Positions 27,401 through 34,860 of a stretch of DNA of 64,000 bases are shown here, in pieces. This DNA comes from Clostridium sp. KNHs214 (lineage in GTDB: Bacteria; Bacillota; Clostridia; Clostridiales; Clostridiaceae), in the NCBI RefSeq assembly GCF_000744935.1, contig NZ_JQMW01000011.1:186001-250000 (forward strand), read 5' to 3'. Position numbers and translations under genes: made by a program. The notes beneath the pieces were generated by a model that was not told where the DNA came from, did not search any database, and was given only the letters and a program-made list of their open reading frames with translations. The stretch's first letter is position 1. Each line of letters begins with the position of its first letter.

Positions 27401-28141
27401 TTAGTTATTAAAGCTACTGATAGAGCTTTAAATACAACTGAAATTAAAATACCATTTACTATAGATAAAATAGCTCCTATTATTTCAATAAAAGGCGTTT
27501 TAGAAAATCAAGTTAATGGCGGTTCTGTTACACCATTAATCACAGCCAATGAGACACAAGCGTTGATTACTTCTTTATTAAATGGAGAAGAATATTTAGG
27601 CTTTACTATAACAGATAGCGGTAAATATACTCTAATAGTCCGTGCTATTGATTTAGCCGGCAATGCTGCCCAAAAAGTTATTAGCTTTATTGTAGACTCC
27701 ACGTTACCACAAATAACTGTGAAAGGTTTAGAAAATGGTAAAGTATATACTGGACCAATAACCCCTAAAATTTTTGCTTCTAAAAATGCTAAGCTAAAAA
27801 TATTCTTAAATGGCAAGCCTTATGATGGAAGTAAAATTTCTGAGGTTGGAGAGTATGAACTTAAAATAATTGCCACCGATAAAGTTTCTAATACGAGTGA
27901 AGCAATTTATAAATTCTCAATAACCAATGATGCTGCCCAAGTAAGTTCATCCAGTGTGGGCAAAACTAGTACTAAAGCAAATTTAAAAAATAAATCTAAA
28001 AATAATAAAGCTAACAATAATTTCTTTAGTAAAAACGTATTACCTATAACTGCTACAGCTATTGTAGGAGTTATTATAGCCATCCTAGCCTCTATAAATA
28101 TTAAAAAAAAGAAAAAAGAAAATAAAAAACCTGAACAATAA
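21437..28141 (+). CDS. giant Ig-like-repeat surface protein with LPxTA-type sorting-like tail
   Basis: A protein of about 2234 residues with a signal peptide (MNRKKLKAIIALTLSLCYSN), then many bacterial Ig-like beta modules. Recurrent modules end in DKAGN/DNAGN-type turns followed by VDKTxP or VDSTLP, especially in the C-terminal half. The tail is NVLPITATAIVG, a hydrophobic segment and KKKKKENKK, which looks like a cell-wall sorting signal with LPITA instead of LPxTG, or a simple membrane anchor. GGAGGTAAAC precedes the ATG at 21437; an in-frame start 10 codons upstream lacks a site. It is divergent from the T7SS operon. Adhesion or extracellular extension of the secretion apparatus are possible roles, both unproved. 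Confidence 0.85.
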   Translation: MNRKKLKAIIALTLSLCYSNVTFAKPVKAFSNVIYKAHSPRDMYENFIKDKLNLQTIDFTAAENSSTNLDAASALMQNNKENIKLFLGENEKGIFVSPTINSDKQEFSIPTKSFFKEKSLVIAPAENIETLNLFLSTGQSVNYSNLNKNSFYKLLNLDSNTQLNYALIKYKNDTNIYKQVFSFIKDEKEPSITDIKKEYRVENSKPIVRISWKESDTNLFDEISYKKVYFNNDLLDVTKSNLKNSYYCDIPIQNLPSKNIFHILTCDSTYQTGDMQGEFLALPHMDYSDKTLIKDDIIDGKYTIKFPFNSNVKNVAVKCNEDNFTLDSNNTTANILIPEAGTYEVTFKVTLISNESYTFTKNYIYDDKPLTLDNTTYKSKIYKTFDHTVDTDSIINKKIKNGDTIYYDGTTIDKGKNVFPINVSGNKDLKDLSITVNDQSVLDKSTNFTQDLALNAGSNLIFITARDKSGYTAKLYFTVEVATENYNFNIDADRGSVNKLDESNYEINSNKKLNLKAKLTDYPEDLVKENLYIEALDINKKALQLDYSIDQNELIINDVSSNCSSISIKYLDKFNRVINSNISINIDVVNPIINSEISSTEFLNLSGLDKLKIDVWDDSLFIPRRINLTSDFSSNVKNSFCYEILDKNSNAVALTLPRDAVKINILSRKLSIDFSSSVKALNLPDGEYTLKCKYIDNVYNSSDEYLRKIVVDNTTPVIKSDFSTTLFKDSISIKKDGSSLLFNDKKVISVEDNNFHSLDYRIYKMDDNSKLEISDSTLNTSGDYVISVYCRDKAGNECTLNEAKFSLDCDAPSIDASENDSNAFNHRYYYKNGVFTLKFDDNYMDFSKSIYSSIDTDKTNSIYVSLTDTENPHINLFDSDKSIEADPKQLKFNIDELNLKDDEYKLCVKVIDKVGHITIKDYTLVVDKTQPKITTNEQDFKDKASIGNLNYYLFDKAVTINTTTSKPLNPNKKNTYNISIDEKNFKKGNITICKLKPNSESEEVENINLDAISVNSYSKTLTEGMYTINYHFEDLVGNKTEQSITLAVVSTPKINFGYLDKDGTFIYLKDVKYTKNDFSPVIKVEGLLNGNLKKCNITRTYLDDSNNIQTEEFNESDFTVTNHVNEYGECYYKLGSNVDNAFKFINLDDGEINYNFTFSSFFGEDVILHNKIFLEKNLPAVSATLNDLPTENQVNYINTTPEFKINVSKNYSSLKENTPSFIMKKLNADNSEIDVSDKFEIIKSNSTDYCSEFEIKLKPGTIFNENGVYMVSYKVNTNAQNSINKSFNFSYDTNSPSYSIKAVNNGTETNFNMDSVGNCFNKDSNTSLKIEFNDNSFKFNQSLADVSKLTNSIIVKKSDSNKTIFESGNFNSNSRIINSNIFTEGCYQIIIKSTDAANNIFTKNIKYYLDHTKPSIEFKNSPILTKETTHYFKDNFKPNFVITDATPLDTITINYSVNGIHYSSSADKFNENLLDTLNSLKKNISNKNQCKFHLIINGTDKAGNTIFENNEEFKCKLVLDSTAPKTTVSVNGTDITSNKHKIFDAIPNNIKLIVNDSNLNIDDIKNDFKVRYLETISNDPQKDVLSSPAMDIKFHYDDIMKGYVADIPYSGNGYYYIETSAKDYSENAEGLVRTFFTIDTTNVNVNLESNDGSFNLNKKYYNNSMNFSLNVAGHYSGFEKCQYSLIRDGVDVTKDFLTASFSGVNKGGYISFSLPKNKTLEGNYTFKYSIIGKVGGKKENVVNFIVDKTAPSLSHFNLNMGDGKVVNNIFYTNAPSANIKFNAYDKYTEVGDLIKTVSINGSNYKLSDTSVPNNYISADGKYTVSFSLTDNAGNTSSYSYSIVIDRVSPKLKVDGFNGTTSPEDQEFYINRNITPQISVTDTNGEDVSARNITLDNSTYSSSTISSNGKHTYKVRVKDYAGNFSEFEKTFILDTVFPVISTSDVINNKYYNKNVLPKFTVDDPNAKLYAYLNGSSYNGAYIKNDGIYELVIKATDRALNTTEIKIPFTIDKIAPIISIKGVLENQVNGGSVTPLITANETQALITSLLNGEEYLGFTITDSGKYTLIVRAIDLAGNAAQKVISFIVDSTLPQITVKGLENGKVYTGPITPKIFASKNAKLKIFLNGKPYDGSKISEVGEYELKIIATDKVSNTSEAIYKFSITNDAAQVSSSSVGKTSTKANLKNKSKNNKANNNFFSKNVLPITATAIVGVIIAILASINIKKKKKENKKPEQ

Positions 28142-28164
28142 AAAATACTAAAAAACACAATATA

Positions 28165-28209
28165 AGACCACATGGAGCAAAGTGTATTTCACTTTACTCC
28201 ATGTGGTCT
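28165..28209. terminator. GGCCACATAG-family hairpin, copy between convergent genes
   Basis: AGACCACATGGAG pairs with CTCCATGTGGTCT, around AAAGTG/CACTTT inner pairing. It lies between the convergent surface-protein and tyrosine-kinase genes, with A/T-rich flanks, so it probably works in both directions. Confidence 0.8.
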
Positions 28210-28248
28210 CTTGTTTCTATTACACTATTAGTCCATGTGTGGTACTCA

Positions 28249-28899
28249 CTAATAATATCCGTAGTGATAACCTCTAGAATTTTTTTCTTTAAATTTATTT
28301 AAAACTACACCTAAAATATTTGCATTTACTTTTTTCAGTGATTCTTTTGCCTTTATGGCCATAGCTTTTTCTGTCTCTCCAGAGGCAACTACTAAAATCA
28401 CTCCATCAGTTATAGTTGAGAGTATCTGTGCGTCAGTAACTGCCATTACTGGTGGACTATCAATTATCACCATATCAAATTGCTGAGAAACTCTCTGTAA
28501 AAAATCCCTTAATTTATTTGAAGAAAGCATTTCTGATGGGTTTGGAGGTATAATCCCTGCTGTCATTATAAATAATTTATTTCTATAAATTTTAATAGCT
28601 TGTTCAAAGTTAACTTCCCCTAAAAGGAAATTGGTTATACCTACCTGATTGGATATATTAAATTTTTTATGCAAACTAGGTCTTCTCAAATCACAATCTA
28701 GTAAAAGTACTGACTTTCCTGTTTCTGATATAGAAAGAGCTAAATTAGCTGCAGTGGTAGATTTCCCCTCTTTTGGTCCTGAACTTGTCACCAGAAGCCT
28801 TCTCACTTCTTTATCGAAAGATGCATACTGTATATTAGTTCTTAAAGTTCTAAAAGCTTCTGCTGGTACTGATTTAGGCTCTTTTTCTATAATAAGCAT
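28249..28899 (-). CDS. CpsD/CapB-family bacterial tyrosine kinase
   Basis: A 216-residue cytoplasmic BY-kinase domain: Walker A SSGPKEGKSTTAANLA, Walker A' VLLLDCDLRRPS, Walker B MVIIDSPPV. The short C-terminal tyrosine cluster YHYGYY is the usual autophosphorylation site. AGGGGGAAAGAT precedes the ATG. In capsule loci the membrane activator (CpsC/Wzd) is encoded next to it, but none is present here, so it is an orphan or uses a partner elsewhere. It is followed by the shared bidirectional terminator. Confidence 0.92.
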   Translation of the reverse strand: MLIIEKEPKSVPAEAFRTLRTNIQYASFDKEVRRLLVTSSGPKEGKSTTAANLALSISETGKSVLLLDCDLRRPSLHKKFNISNQVGITNFLLGEVNFEQAIKIYRNKLFIMTAGIIPPNPSEMLSSNKLRDFLQRVSQQFDMVIIDSPPVMAVTDAQILSTITDGVILVVASGETEKAMAIKAKESLKKVNANILGVVLNKFKEKNSRGYHYGYY

Positions 28900-29508
28900 A
28901 TATCTTTCCCCCTAACCCTTATTTGTATTTTGGTACTATGCCCCCCATAAAATTTATTGAAAATACTTGTCTAAAGTGTAATGTTATGTATCCATTTATT
29001 TTATTTATCTTATTGCAATATATTTCCTATATTTTTTAAATTTAGATTCAAATTTATCATAATATTAAATAGCACTATTTTATAATACTTAAATATTTAA
29101 AGTTTTTTGGATAATATAAATACAATAATGTATAATAGTTTAAACCCTTTCCCGCACCTTTATCAGTTCATTACTAATAGTACAATATATACTTTCATTT
29201 GTAAACAGCATGGTTTTATGTAATATTATGTTAATATTTTTTATTTTTAAATTAAATTTTATAATAATAGTTTTATTTTCATTAACTTTCCTATGGCTTT
29301 TTATATTTATACATATTTCTTAATGTATATTTAAAATCTACTATACTCTACATGCTTTATCATAAACACTATATTAATTTTCGACATAGATTTCTTATGA
29401 CTCTTACCCTTTTTAATTAAATATTTTTTTACCTATATATATATAAAGTTGTGCTAAGTGAGTTCACACACATACTTAACTTCATTTTCATAACAAACCT
29501 AAAAACGT
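28900..29508. other. long AT-rich intergenic region, no gene seen
   Basis: About 600 bp of very AT-rich sequence between the minus-strand tyrosine kinase gene and the hairpin at 29509. I see no ORF with a ribosome binding site and no clear remnant. The part next to 28900 should hold the kinase promoter. Confidence 0.5.
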
Positions 29509-29560
29509 AAAAAAGACCACATAGAAAAGTAGAATATACTTTAATCTATGTGGTCTTTTT
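29509..29560. terminator. GGCCACATAG-family hairpin downstream of the zinc-ribbon gene
   Basis: AAAAAGACCACATAGA pairs with TCTATGTGGTCTTTTT, flanked by A and T runs on both sides. It lies 60 bp past the stop of the minus-strand gene at 29621. Confidence 0.8.
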
Positions 29561-29620
29561 ATACCATTTTATCCAAACCCTCTAACTTATTTCATATAAC
29601 AGTTACTCTAGTGTTTCTAA

Positions 29621-30472
29621 TTATATGTGTAGATTCTTTAATAATGTAGTTAAATTTAATATTAAATCTTGTAAATTCTTTCTTACAAAGGATCCCAATA
29701 TAATTAATATTATAAATACTACTATAGTACTTATGATTGGAACTACATAAACTGCTACATCTCCACTTTGTAGTAAGTAGTTTCTAATAAGTAAAGTTAA
29801 AATTGATATAGTAATTGCTATTCCTACTATTAGTACAAAAATGCCAATAGTATTATTAATATACGAAACTAGAACTGATAATATTTCCATAAAAATAAAT
29901 GGAAATACAGATATTATACTTATTTTATAAATATTAAAACTATCTACTTTCTCCTTATTAATTAAATTATAAATTAAGAACAAACTTATAAATAATATTA
30001 TAATAGCTGTAATAATTAATATGCAATTTTGAAAAAATATTTTACCGTAAGGCACATCCATTACATTTTTTATACTCATTATATGCTGCTGTAATTCTCT
30101 CATTTCATCAGGAGACATTTCAGGCATATTTTTGCCAAACAAAATGCTTGTAGATCTAATTTTATCTATAATTGTATAAATTAAACCGCTCAATTGTGAC
30201 ACTATCTGGTTGGATTTCCATATACCTAAAAGACCCTGTAGAACTATAGCTACAATAGTAACTATCATTGCTGAATCCTTTTGGCCTTCATCTATAAATT
30301 TACAAGCAGTAGTAAAAGGTCTTGAAATCAATTTAGCCACATAATCCAACGCTCCATATTTGAGAAATTTAGGAGAAGTATTTACATTATCCTCATTTAC
30401 TCTTTTCCCACATGCAGTACAAAACACATCATCTTCATTTAAGTTATTCCCACAGTATTTACATACATTCAT
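29621..30472 (-). CDS. zinc-ribbon multi-pass membrane protein
   Basis: A 283-residue protein whose N-terminus is a double CxxC zinc ribbon (CKYCGNNLNEDDVFCTACGK). About five hydrophobic segments follow, from residue ~70 to the end, resembling Yip1/DUF-type clostridial membrane proteins. GAGGAGGCCAAC precedes the ATG. It lies 45 bp after the other zinc-ribbon gene and may be in its operon. The function is unknown; zinc-ribbon membrane proteins of this kind are common in clostridia. Confidence 0.75.
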   Translation of the reverse strand: MNVCKYCGNNLNEDDVFCTACGKRVNEDNVNTSPKFLKYGALDYVAKLISRPFTTACKFIDEGQKDSAMIVTIVAIVLQGLLGIWKSNQIVSQLSGLIYTIIDKIRSTSILFGKNMPEMSPDEMRELQQHIMSIKNVMDVPYGKIFFQNCILIITAIIILFISLFLIYNLINKEKVDSFNIYKISIISVFPFIFMEILSVLVSYINNTIGIFVLIVGIAITISILTLLIRNYLLQSGDVAVYVVPIISTIVVFIILIILGSFVRKNLQDLILNLTTLLKNLHI

Positions 30473-30516
30473 AAGTTGGCCTCCTCTATTATGTATTTAT
30501 ATTCATGTTTATTATA

Positions 30517-31362
30517 TTATTTTGCACTTCTTATGTTCTTTAAGATTTCAATGTTGCTTTTCTCAAAATCATTGAAATCACTTTCTTTAACATCACTTTT
30601 TACTCCCACATACCAAGTTTTATTTGAAAAATAATTTACCCATTCCTCATCACTAAATTTATAACCATGTTTAGCATAAATCTCATTTATTAATAATTGA
30701 ATTTGATGTTTATTTAGCTTTGAAAAGTCTCCCTCAGCTAAATAGGTTTCGCTTAAAGCAGAACAAATATATTCATTATCTCTACACTTAAAATTGTATA
30801 AATTTGAAGACGCATTTGAAGATTCCTCTGTTAGTACACTTTCTTCATTCTTTTCTTCTTTTTGAGCTTTACTATCTTTACTCTTCATAGTTTTATCATC
30901 TTTACTCTTATCACTCTTTGCAGAATCATCATTTTTACTTTCTACTTTATTACTAGTCTTATCCTCATTTTGAGTTATACTTTCAGTAGGTTTAGAATCA
31001 TTAGGCTTGTTTGGCTTAGAAAAATATATGTATGATCCAGCAAAAACTGCTATAGCCGCTAAAATTGTTCCAATTATTATAAAAATATTATTTTTTCTAC
31101 GACTAGATCTAATATTTTCTTCCTCTAAATCATCATTTTTCTGTGGCGATACAACCTTTGTTTGCTCCTTATAATCATTTCTTTCCCCAGAGGCAATATT
31201 GACTGGTGACATATTTACTTGAGTTACATCCCCTGATTCTTCTATAAAACCACCTTTATTATTCTTACTTTGCTTGTTTTGTGAAAAACTAAAGCTTTGT
31301 CCACATTTTCTACAAAACTTACATCCATCTTTATTTTCACTTCCACACTTAGGGCAAAACAC
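30517..31362 (-). CDS. zinc-ribbon membrane protein with C-terminal YARHG domain
   Basis: A protein of about 281 residues: zinc ribbon CPKCGSENKDGCKFCRKCG at the N-terminus, a basic cytoplasmic linker, one transmembrane segment (about residues 100-118), a long Lys/Asp/Ser-rich spacer, then a YARHG domain marked by INEIYAKHGYKFSDEEW. The extracellular domain probably contacts cell wall or peptides. I chose GTG at 31362 because AGGAG precedes it and the truncated paralog at 38096 starts at the same place; an ATG 23 codons upstream is possible. It belongs with the downstream zinc-ribbon gene. Confidence 0.82.
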   Translation of the reverse strand: MFCPKCGSENKDGCKFCRKCGQSFSFSQNKQSKNNKGGFIEESGDVTQVNMSPVNIASGERNDYKEQTKVVSPQKNDDLEEENIRSSRRKNNIFIIIGTILAAIAVFAGSYIYFSKPNKPNDSKPTESITQNEDKTSNKVESKNDDSAKSDKSKDDKTMKSKDSKAQKEEKNEESVLTEESSNASSNLYNFKCRDNEYICSALSETYLAEGDFSKLNKHQIQLLINEIYAKHGYKFSDEEWVNYFSNKTWYVGVKSDVKESDFNDFEKSNIEILKNIRSAK

Positions 31363-31572
31363 CTCGTAACACTCCTCTTCTATTTTATTCAATTTAATAT
31401 GACAGTAACCTACTTTTTTTAATTTTACCAAGTAATATTATAGCATATTTTGTACAAAAATGTATGTAAAGTTGCATATTCCTACAAGTTACAGCTATAT
31501 TTCTCTAGTTTCTATTAAGAATTGTTTTTTTTATTCGAAGTATTTATTACAACATAAAATAGGGGTGATATT

Positions 31573-32466
31573 ATGGATAATAGTATTTTACTAGAATCTG
31601 GTACTGGTGAATTAGAAATACTAGAGTTTATCATAAATGATAAGCACTATGCTATAAATATCATAAAGGTTAGGGAAGTAATAGACATAGATAATTTAAC
31701 GAAACTTCCTCAATCACATGAAGCTATAGCTGGATTAATACTATGCAGAGAGGAAATACTAACTTTAATAGATTTAAAATATATTGTGGACGGTAGGAAA
31801 CAGGAATTTAATAAATCTAAAATAATAGTATGTGAATTTAATAAAATAAAAGTGGCTTTTAATCTAGACAAAATTGTGGGAATTCATAGAATCAAATGGG
31901 ACCAAATAGTGAGACCAGATGATTTATCCTCCAATTCATTAGTTACAGGAAATATAATATTCGAAGATAAAATAATACTTCTTTTAGATTTCGAAAAAAT
32001 AGTTACTGACATAAATCCTAGCACAGGCATCAGTGAAGAAAAATTAGTTGATGTAGACTATAAAGATATGTCACATGTTAAAGTAGCATTAGCTGATGAC
32101 TCTCCATTAATAAGAAAATTATTACATGACACATTAACCAAGGCAGGGTTCACAAATTTAAAATTCTTCAATAACGGAAAAGAAACTTACGATTATCTAA
32201 TGGAACTTTCAGATAAAAAGAAAGATAAATTTATAGAAGATGTGCAGATACTTATAACAGATATTGAGATGCCCCAAATGGATGGTCATACACTTACTAG
32301 AAAAATTAAAGAAGATCCTATTTTAAGAGAGCTTCCAGTTGTAATATTCTCCTCTTTGATTACAGATAATTTAAAACACAAAGGAGAATCTGTAGGTGCT
32401 AATGCTCAATTAAGTAAACCTGAAATTGGTGACTTAATAGATGTAGTAATGAAACTTATGCAATAA
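31573..32466 (+). CDS. cheV: chemotaxis coupling protein CheV
   Basis: A 297-residue protein with an N-terminal CheW-like domain (residues ~10-155, with CREEILTLIDLKYIV) and a C-terminal receiver domain (~172-297) with the acidic pair in ALADDSPLIRKLL, phosphoacceptor in LITDIEMPQMDG and lysine in LSKPEIGD. It couples chemoreceptors to CheA and is adjusted by phosphorylation. AGGGGTGAT precedes the ATG. It stands alone, with a methyl-accepting protein about 4 kb downstream. Confidence 0.95.
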   Translation: MDNSILLESGTGELEILEFIINDKHYAINIIKVREVIDIDNLTKLPQSHEAIAGLILCREEILTLIDLKYIVDGRKQEFNKSKIIVCEFNKIKVAFNLDKIVGIHRIKWDQIVRPDDLSSNSLVTGNIIFEDKIILLLDFEKIVTDINPSTGISEEKLVDVDYKDMSHVKVALADDSPLIRKLLHDTLTKAGFTNLKFFNNGKETYDYLMELSDKKKDKFIEDVQILITDIEMPQMDGHTLTRKIKEDPILRELPVVIFSSLITDNLKHKGESVGANAQLSKPEIGDLIDVVMKLMQ

Positions 32467-32522
32467 AATGAACTTTCCCTCCACTTGCTTACACTGAAGT
32501 GGGGGCTTCTTAGTTAAAATAT

Positions 32523-32569
32523 AAAAGGCCACATAGCTAAAGTATATTTTACTTTAACTATATGGCTTT
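32523..32569. terminator. GGCCACATAG-family hairpin between convergent cheV and LtaS-like genes
   Basis: AAAAGGCCACATAG-TAAAGTA pairs with TACTTTA-CTATATGGCTTT (one mismatch). It sits between two convergent genes and ends 6 bp before the stop codon of the minus-strand gene. Confidence 0.72.
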
Positions 32570-32574
32570 CACTT

Positions 32575-34440
32575 TTACTTTTCAGCGCCAAGTGATTTTT
32601 TTTCAGTTACTAATTTATTATTAAATTTACTATTCCTTTTTTTAGAAACAAATGTATCATTAAAGAAATTACTTTTTTGTCCAAATCCATCTTCTACTTT
32701 TTCTAATCCATCGTTTTCAATCAGTGTGTTCTTATTAGAAAATAAATTAGTTCCAAGTCCTAACTTATCTCCTTTAATTTCTACACCCATACTTGATAAA
32801 ATAGTTGGAAACATATCAAAATTAGAAAACTTCCTATTTTTCACTCTATCCGTTGTAACAGCTGAATTAAGTAATAAATTAAAAACTGTTCTATGATATG
32901 ATTTATCAAAATCCTTAAAAAACTTCTTATCCATACTTAAATGATCTCCAGTAACTACAATAGTAGTATCTTTATAAAATGGCTGCTTTTGAATCCATTT
33001 TATAAATTTAACTGCTTCTTTTGTGGAATAAGCAATAGCATTTGCATATTGTGAATCATATTTTTTAGCTGCATTTTTAGATAAATATCCATCTGGGAAA
33101 TGAGTGTCCGCTGTTTCCATAGTAAAATTAAATGGCTTTCCTGTATTAGATAAGCGTGTTATTTCGTCTTTGGCATATTTATATAATTTGTCGTCTTCAA
33201 ATCCCCACCATACTTTATAATCCTCTGGTATAAGTTTTTTCTTTTTTGCTGCTTTATAATCAAAAATATTAAAATTACCATGAGTAGTAAAGTAAGTAGT
33301 CAATCCACCAAAATCCGCATCTGCACCAAACATTATTGTTTGCTCATAACCTTGCGCATCTAAAATATCTCCAATACCCACAGCACCTGGTAAAAAAGTC
33401 CCTGATTTACCATAAGCGTTTCTTTGCATAGGAATTTTAAGTGGAAGTCCCATATCCATATTTATCATAGATGCAACTGACCAGCTAGAACCATAAGTTT
33501 GATATGGACCACCAAATTTATCAGAATGAGAAAAGTGAATTCCTTCTTTTGATAGTTCCGTTAGCTCCGGCATCAAATTTTCCTCCATATATCCGCCTAA
33601 CTCCTTAGAAAGATATGAGTTTTCTATAGATTCTAAGTATATATGTATTAAGTTTCTCTTTTTAGCTGGAAAAGCCATAGGAACTGAACGCGGGTCTGAA
33701 TAATTATCTTTAATGTAATTTGAATCAGAAACATATGCCTTATACACTTCCTGTAAGCGTAATTTTTTTACACTATATGATGCTCCTCCAACAAAAGAAA
33801 CAATTGAAATTACAAAGGATATAATTTTTACTCCTTTACGACTTAATATTTTTCTATGGGTTTCCCCTTTCCTCAATAAAATCTCATAATGACCACATAT
33901 AAATATTGAAAATACAACTATACAAATTATACTACAAAGTACTGGTGACATGATTATTTCTTTAATCATGTTAGAGCTCGTCCCTTTAATTGGTGAATTA
34001 AAATTAAACAAAAACTGTTCTGGAGTTATTTCACCGAAGAAATTAATAAACCATGTTGAAAAGAATATGCACAGCATACCTATTGCAAAAAATAAAACTA
34101 ATAGTACTTTATTAAGCACACTTTTCCAATTACTTCTACATTTCCATGGTACAAAAACAATTTTTGAGCTTCTAATACCTTTTATTAACAAGTATACTAT
34201 TCCACATAACAATGTAAATGCTATATATTTAATAGAAAATGCACCTGTATATGTAGAAGATTTAAGTACATAGGATTTTCTAAGTAAAAATTTTAATATG
34301 CTTAATGATATTACATTAAATATCACAACACATGTTAATATCTTCTTTACAACAGATAAAACACCCGTATTCTTTTCAAAGAAAAAATAATCCATAAGAC
34401 CTATTAAAATTCCTGTAATTAAATAACTTAATGTCTGCAT
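32575..34440 (-). CDS. LTA synthase/MdoB-like membrane phosphoglycerol transferase
   Basis: A 621-residue protein with about five or six membrane segments in the first ~225 residues, then an extracellular sulfatase/alkaline-phosphatase superfamily domain. It has HIYLESIENSYL near the domain start, the segment SSWSVASMINMDMGLPL resembling the phosphoglycerol transferase (OpgB/MdoB) active site, and VVTGDHLSMD for metal binding. The family transfers glycerophosphate from phosphatidylglycerol to teichoic acid or glycans. The residue in the nucleophile position appears to be serine or threonine; I cannot decide which is used. AGGAGGAATT precedes the ATG. It may make or modify lipoteichoic acid, or decorate another glycan. 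Confidence 0.85.
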   Translation of the reverse strand: MQTLSYLITGILIGLMDYFFFEKNTGVLSVVKKILTCVVIFNVISLSILKFLLRKSYVLKSSTYTGAFSIKYIAFTLLCGIVYLLIKGIRSSKIVFVPWKCRSNWKSVLNKVLLVLFFAIGMLCIFFSTWFINFFGEITPEQFLFNFNSPIKGTSSNMIKEIIMSPVLCSIICIVVFSIFICGHYEILLRKGETHRKILSRKGVKIISFVISIVSFVGGASYSVKKLRLQEVYKAYVSDSNYIKDNYSDPRSVPMAFPAKKRNLIHIYLESIENSYLSKELGGYMEENLMPELTELSKEGIHFSHSDKFGGPYQTYGSSWSVASMINMDMGLPLKIPMQRNAYGKSGTFLPGAVGIGDILDAQGYEQTIMFGADADFGGLTTYFTTHGNFNIFDYKAAKKKKLIPEDYKVWWGFEDDKLYKYAKDEITRLSNTGKPFNFTMETADTHFPDGYLSKNAAKKYDSQYANAIAYSTKEAVKFIKWIQKQPFYKDTTIVVTGDHLSMDKKFFKDFDKSYHRTVFNLLLNSAVTTDRVKNRKFSNFDMFPTILSSMGVEIKGDKLGLGTNLFSNKNTLIENDGLEKVEDGFGQKSNFFNDTFVSKKRNSKFNNKLVTEKKSLGAEK

Positions 34441-34765
34441 AATTCCTCCTGAAAAATTTTAATTATATTTTTTAATAAAAATCCCCTATTTTAAATATAT
34501 GCTGCAGTTCCCCATACTACTCACTTTTAAAATTTTATCATAAAATCTATAATGAAAAAGTAACAAACAAATAACATCATGTAGGAAAAGCTCAAATAAG
34601 TTGCTAGAACTGCCAATATTTATTACAAATTTAAACTAAATATACTACATCTTTACAAAATATATTTTTTGTAATACAATATAAAATATGGTAGTTAACT
34701 AATTGCAATATTGTCATTAGCTATTTTATTATCCATAAACTAAAAATTTAAAATATATGATTAGC

Positions 34766-34826
34766 AACCACGAAGGTTGATACTGTAATCGTAATTACAG
34801 CTTTCAATTTTTGTGGTTTTTTATTT
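34766..34826 (+). terminator. hairpin with T-tract upstream of the FIVAR-like gene
   Basis: AACCACGAA pairs with TTTTGTGGTT, followed by TTTTTATTTT; an inner CTGTAA/TTACAG stem lies within. It ends 35 bp before the next start codon, so it could be an attenuator in a leader transcript or the terminator of an upstream unit. The remaining ~320 bp between 34441 and this hairpin hold no gene I can see. Confidence 0.5.
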
Positions 34827-34860
34827 TCATTAAATTTTATAAGAAAGAAGGAGAAACAAA

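Noticed and set aside
28900-29508. Possible small RNA in the long AT-rich gap
   Set aside because: No stable structure with a terminator and promoter pair could be recognised apart from the terminator of the neighbouring gene.
34755-34830. Possible riboswitch upstream of the FIVAR-like gene
   Set aside because: The hairpin with T-tract looks like an attenuator, but I could not match the conserved bases of c-di-GMP, SAM, TPP, lysine or purine aptamers. It is kept only as a hairpin.
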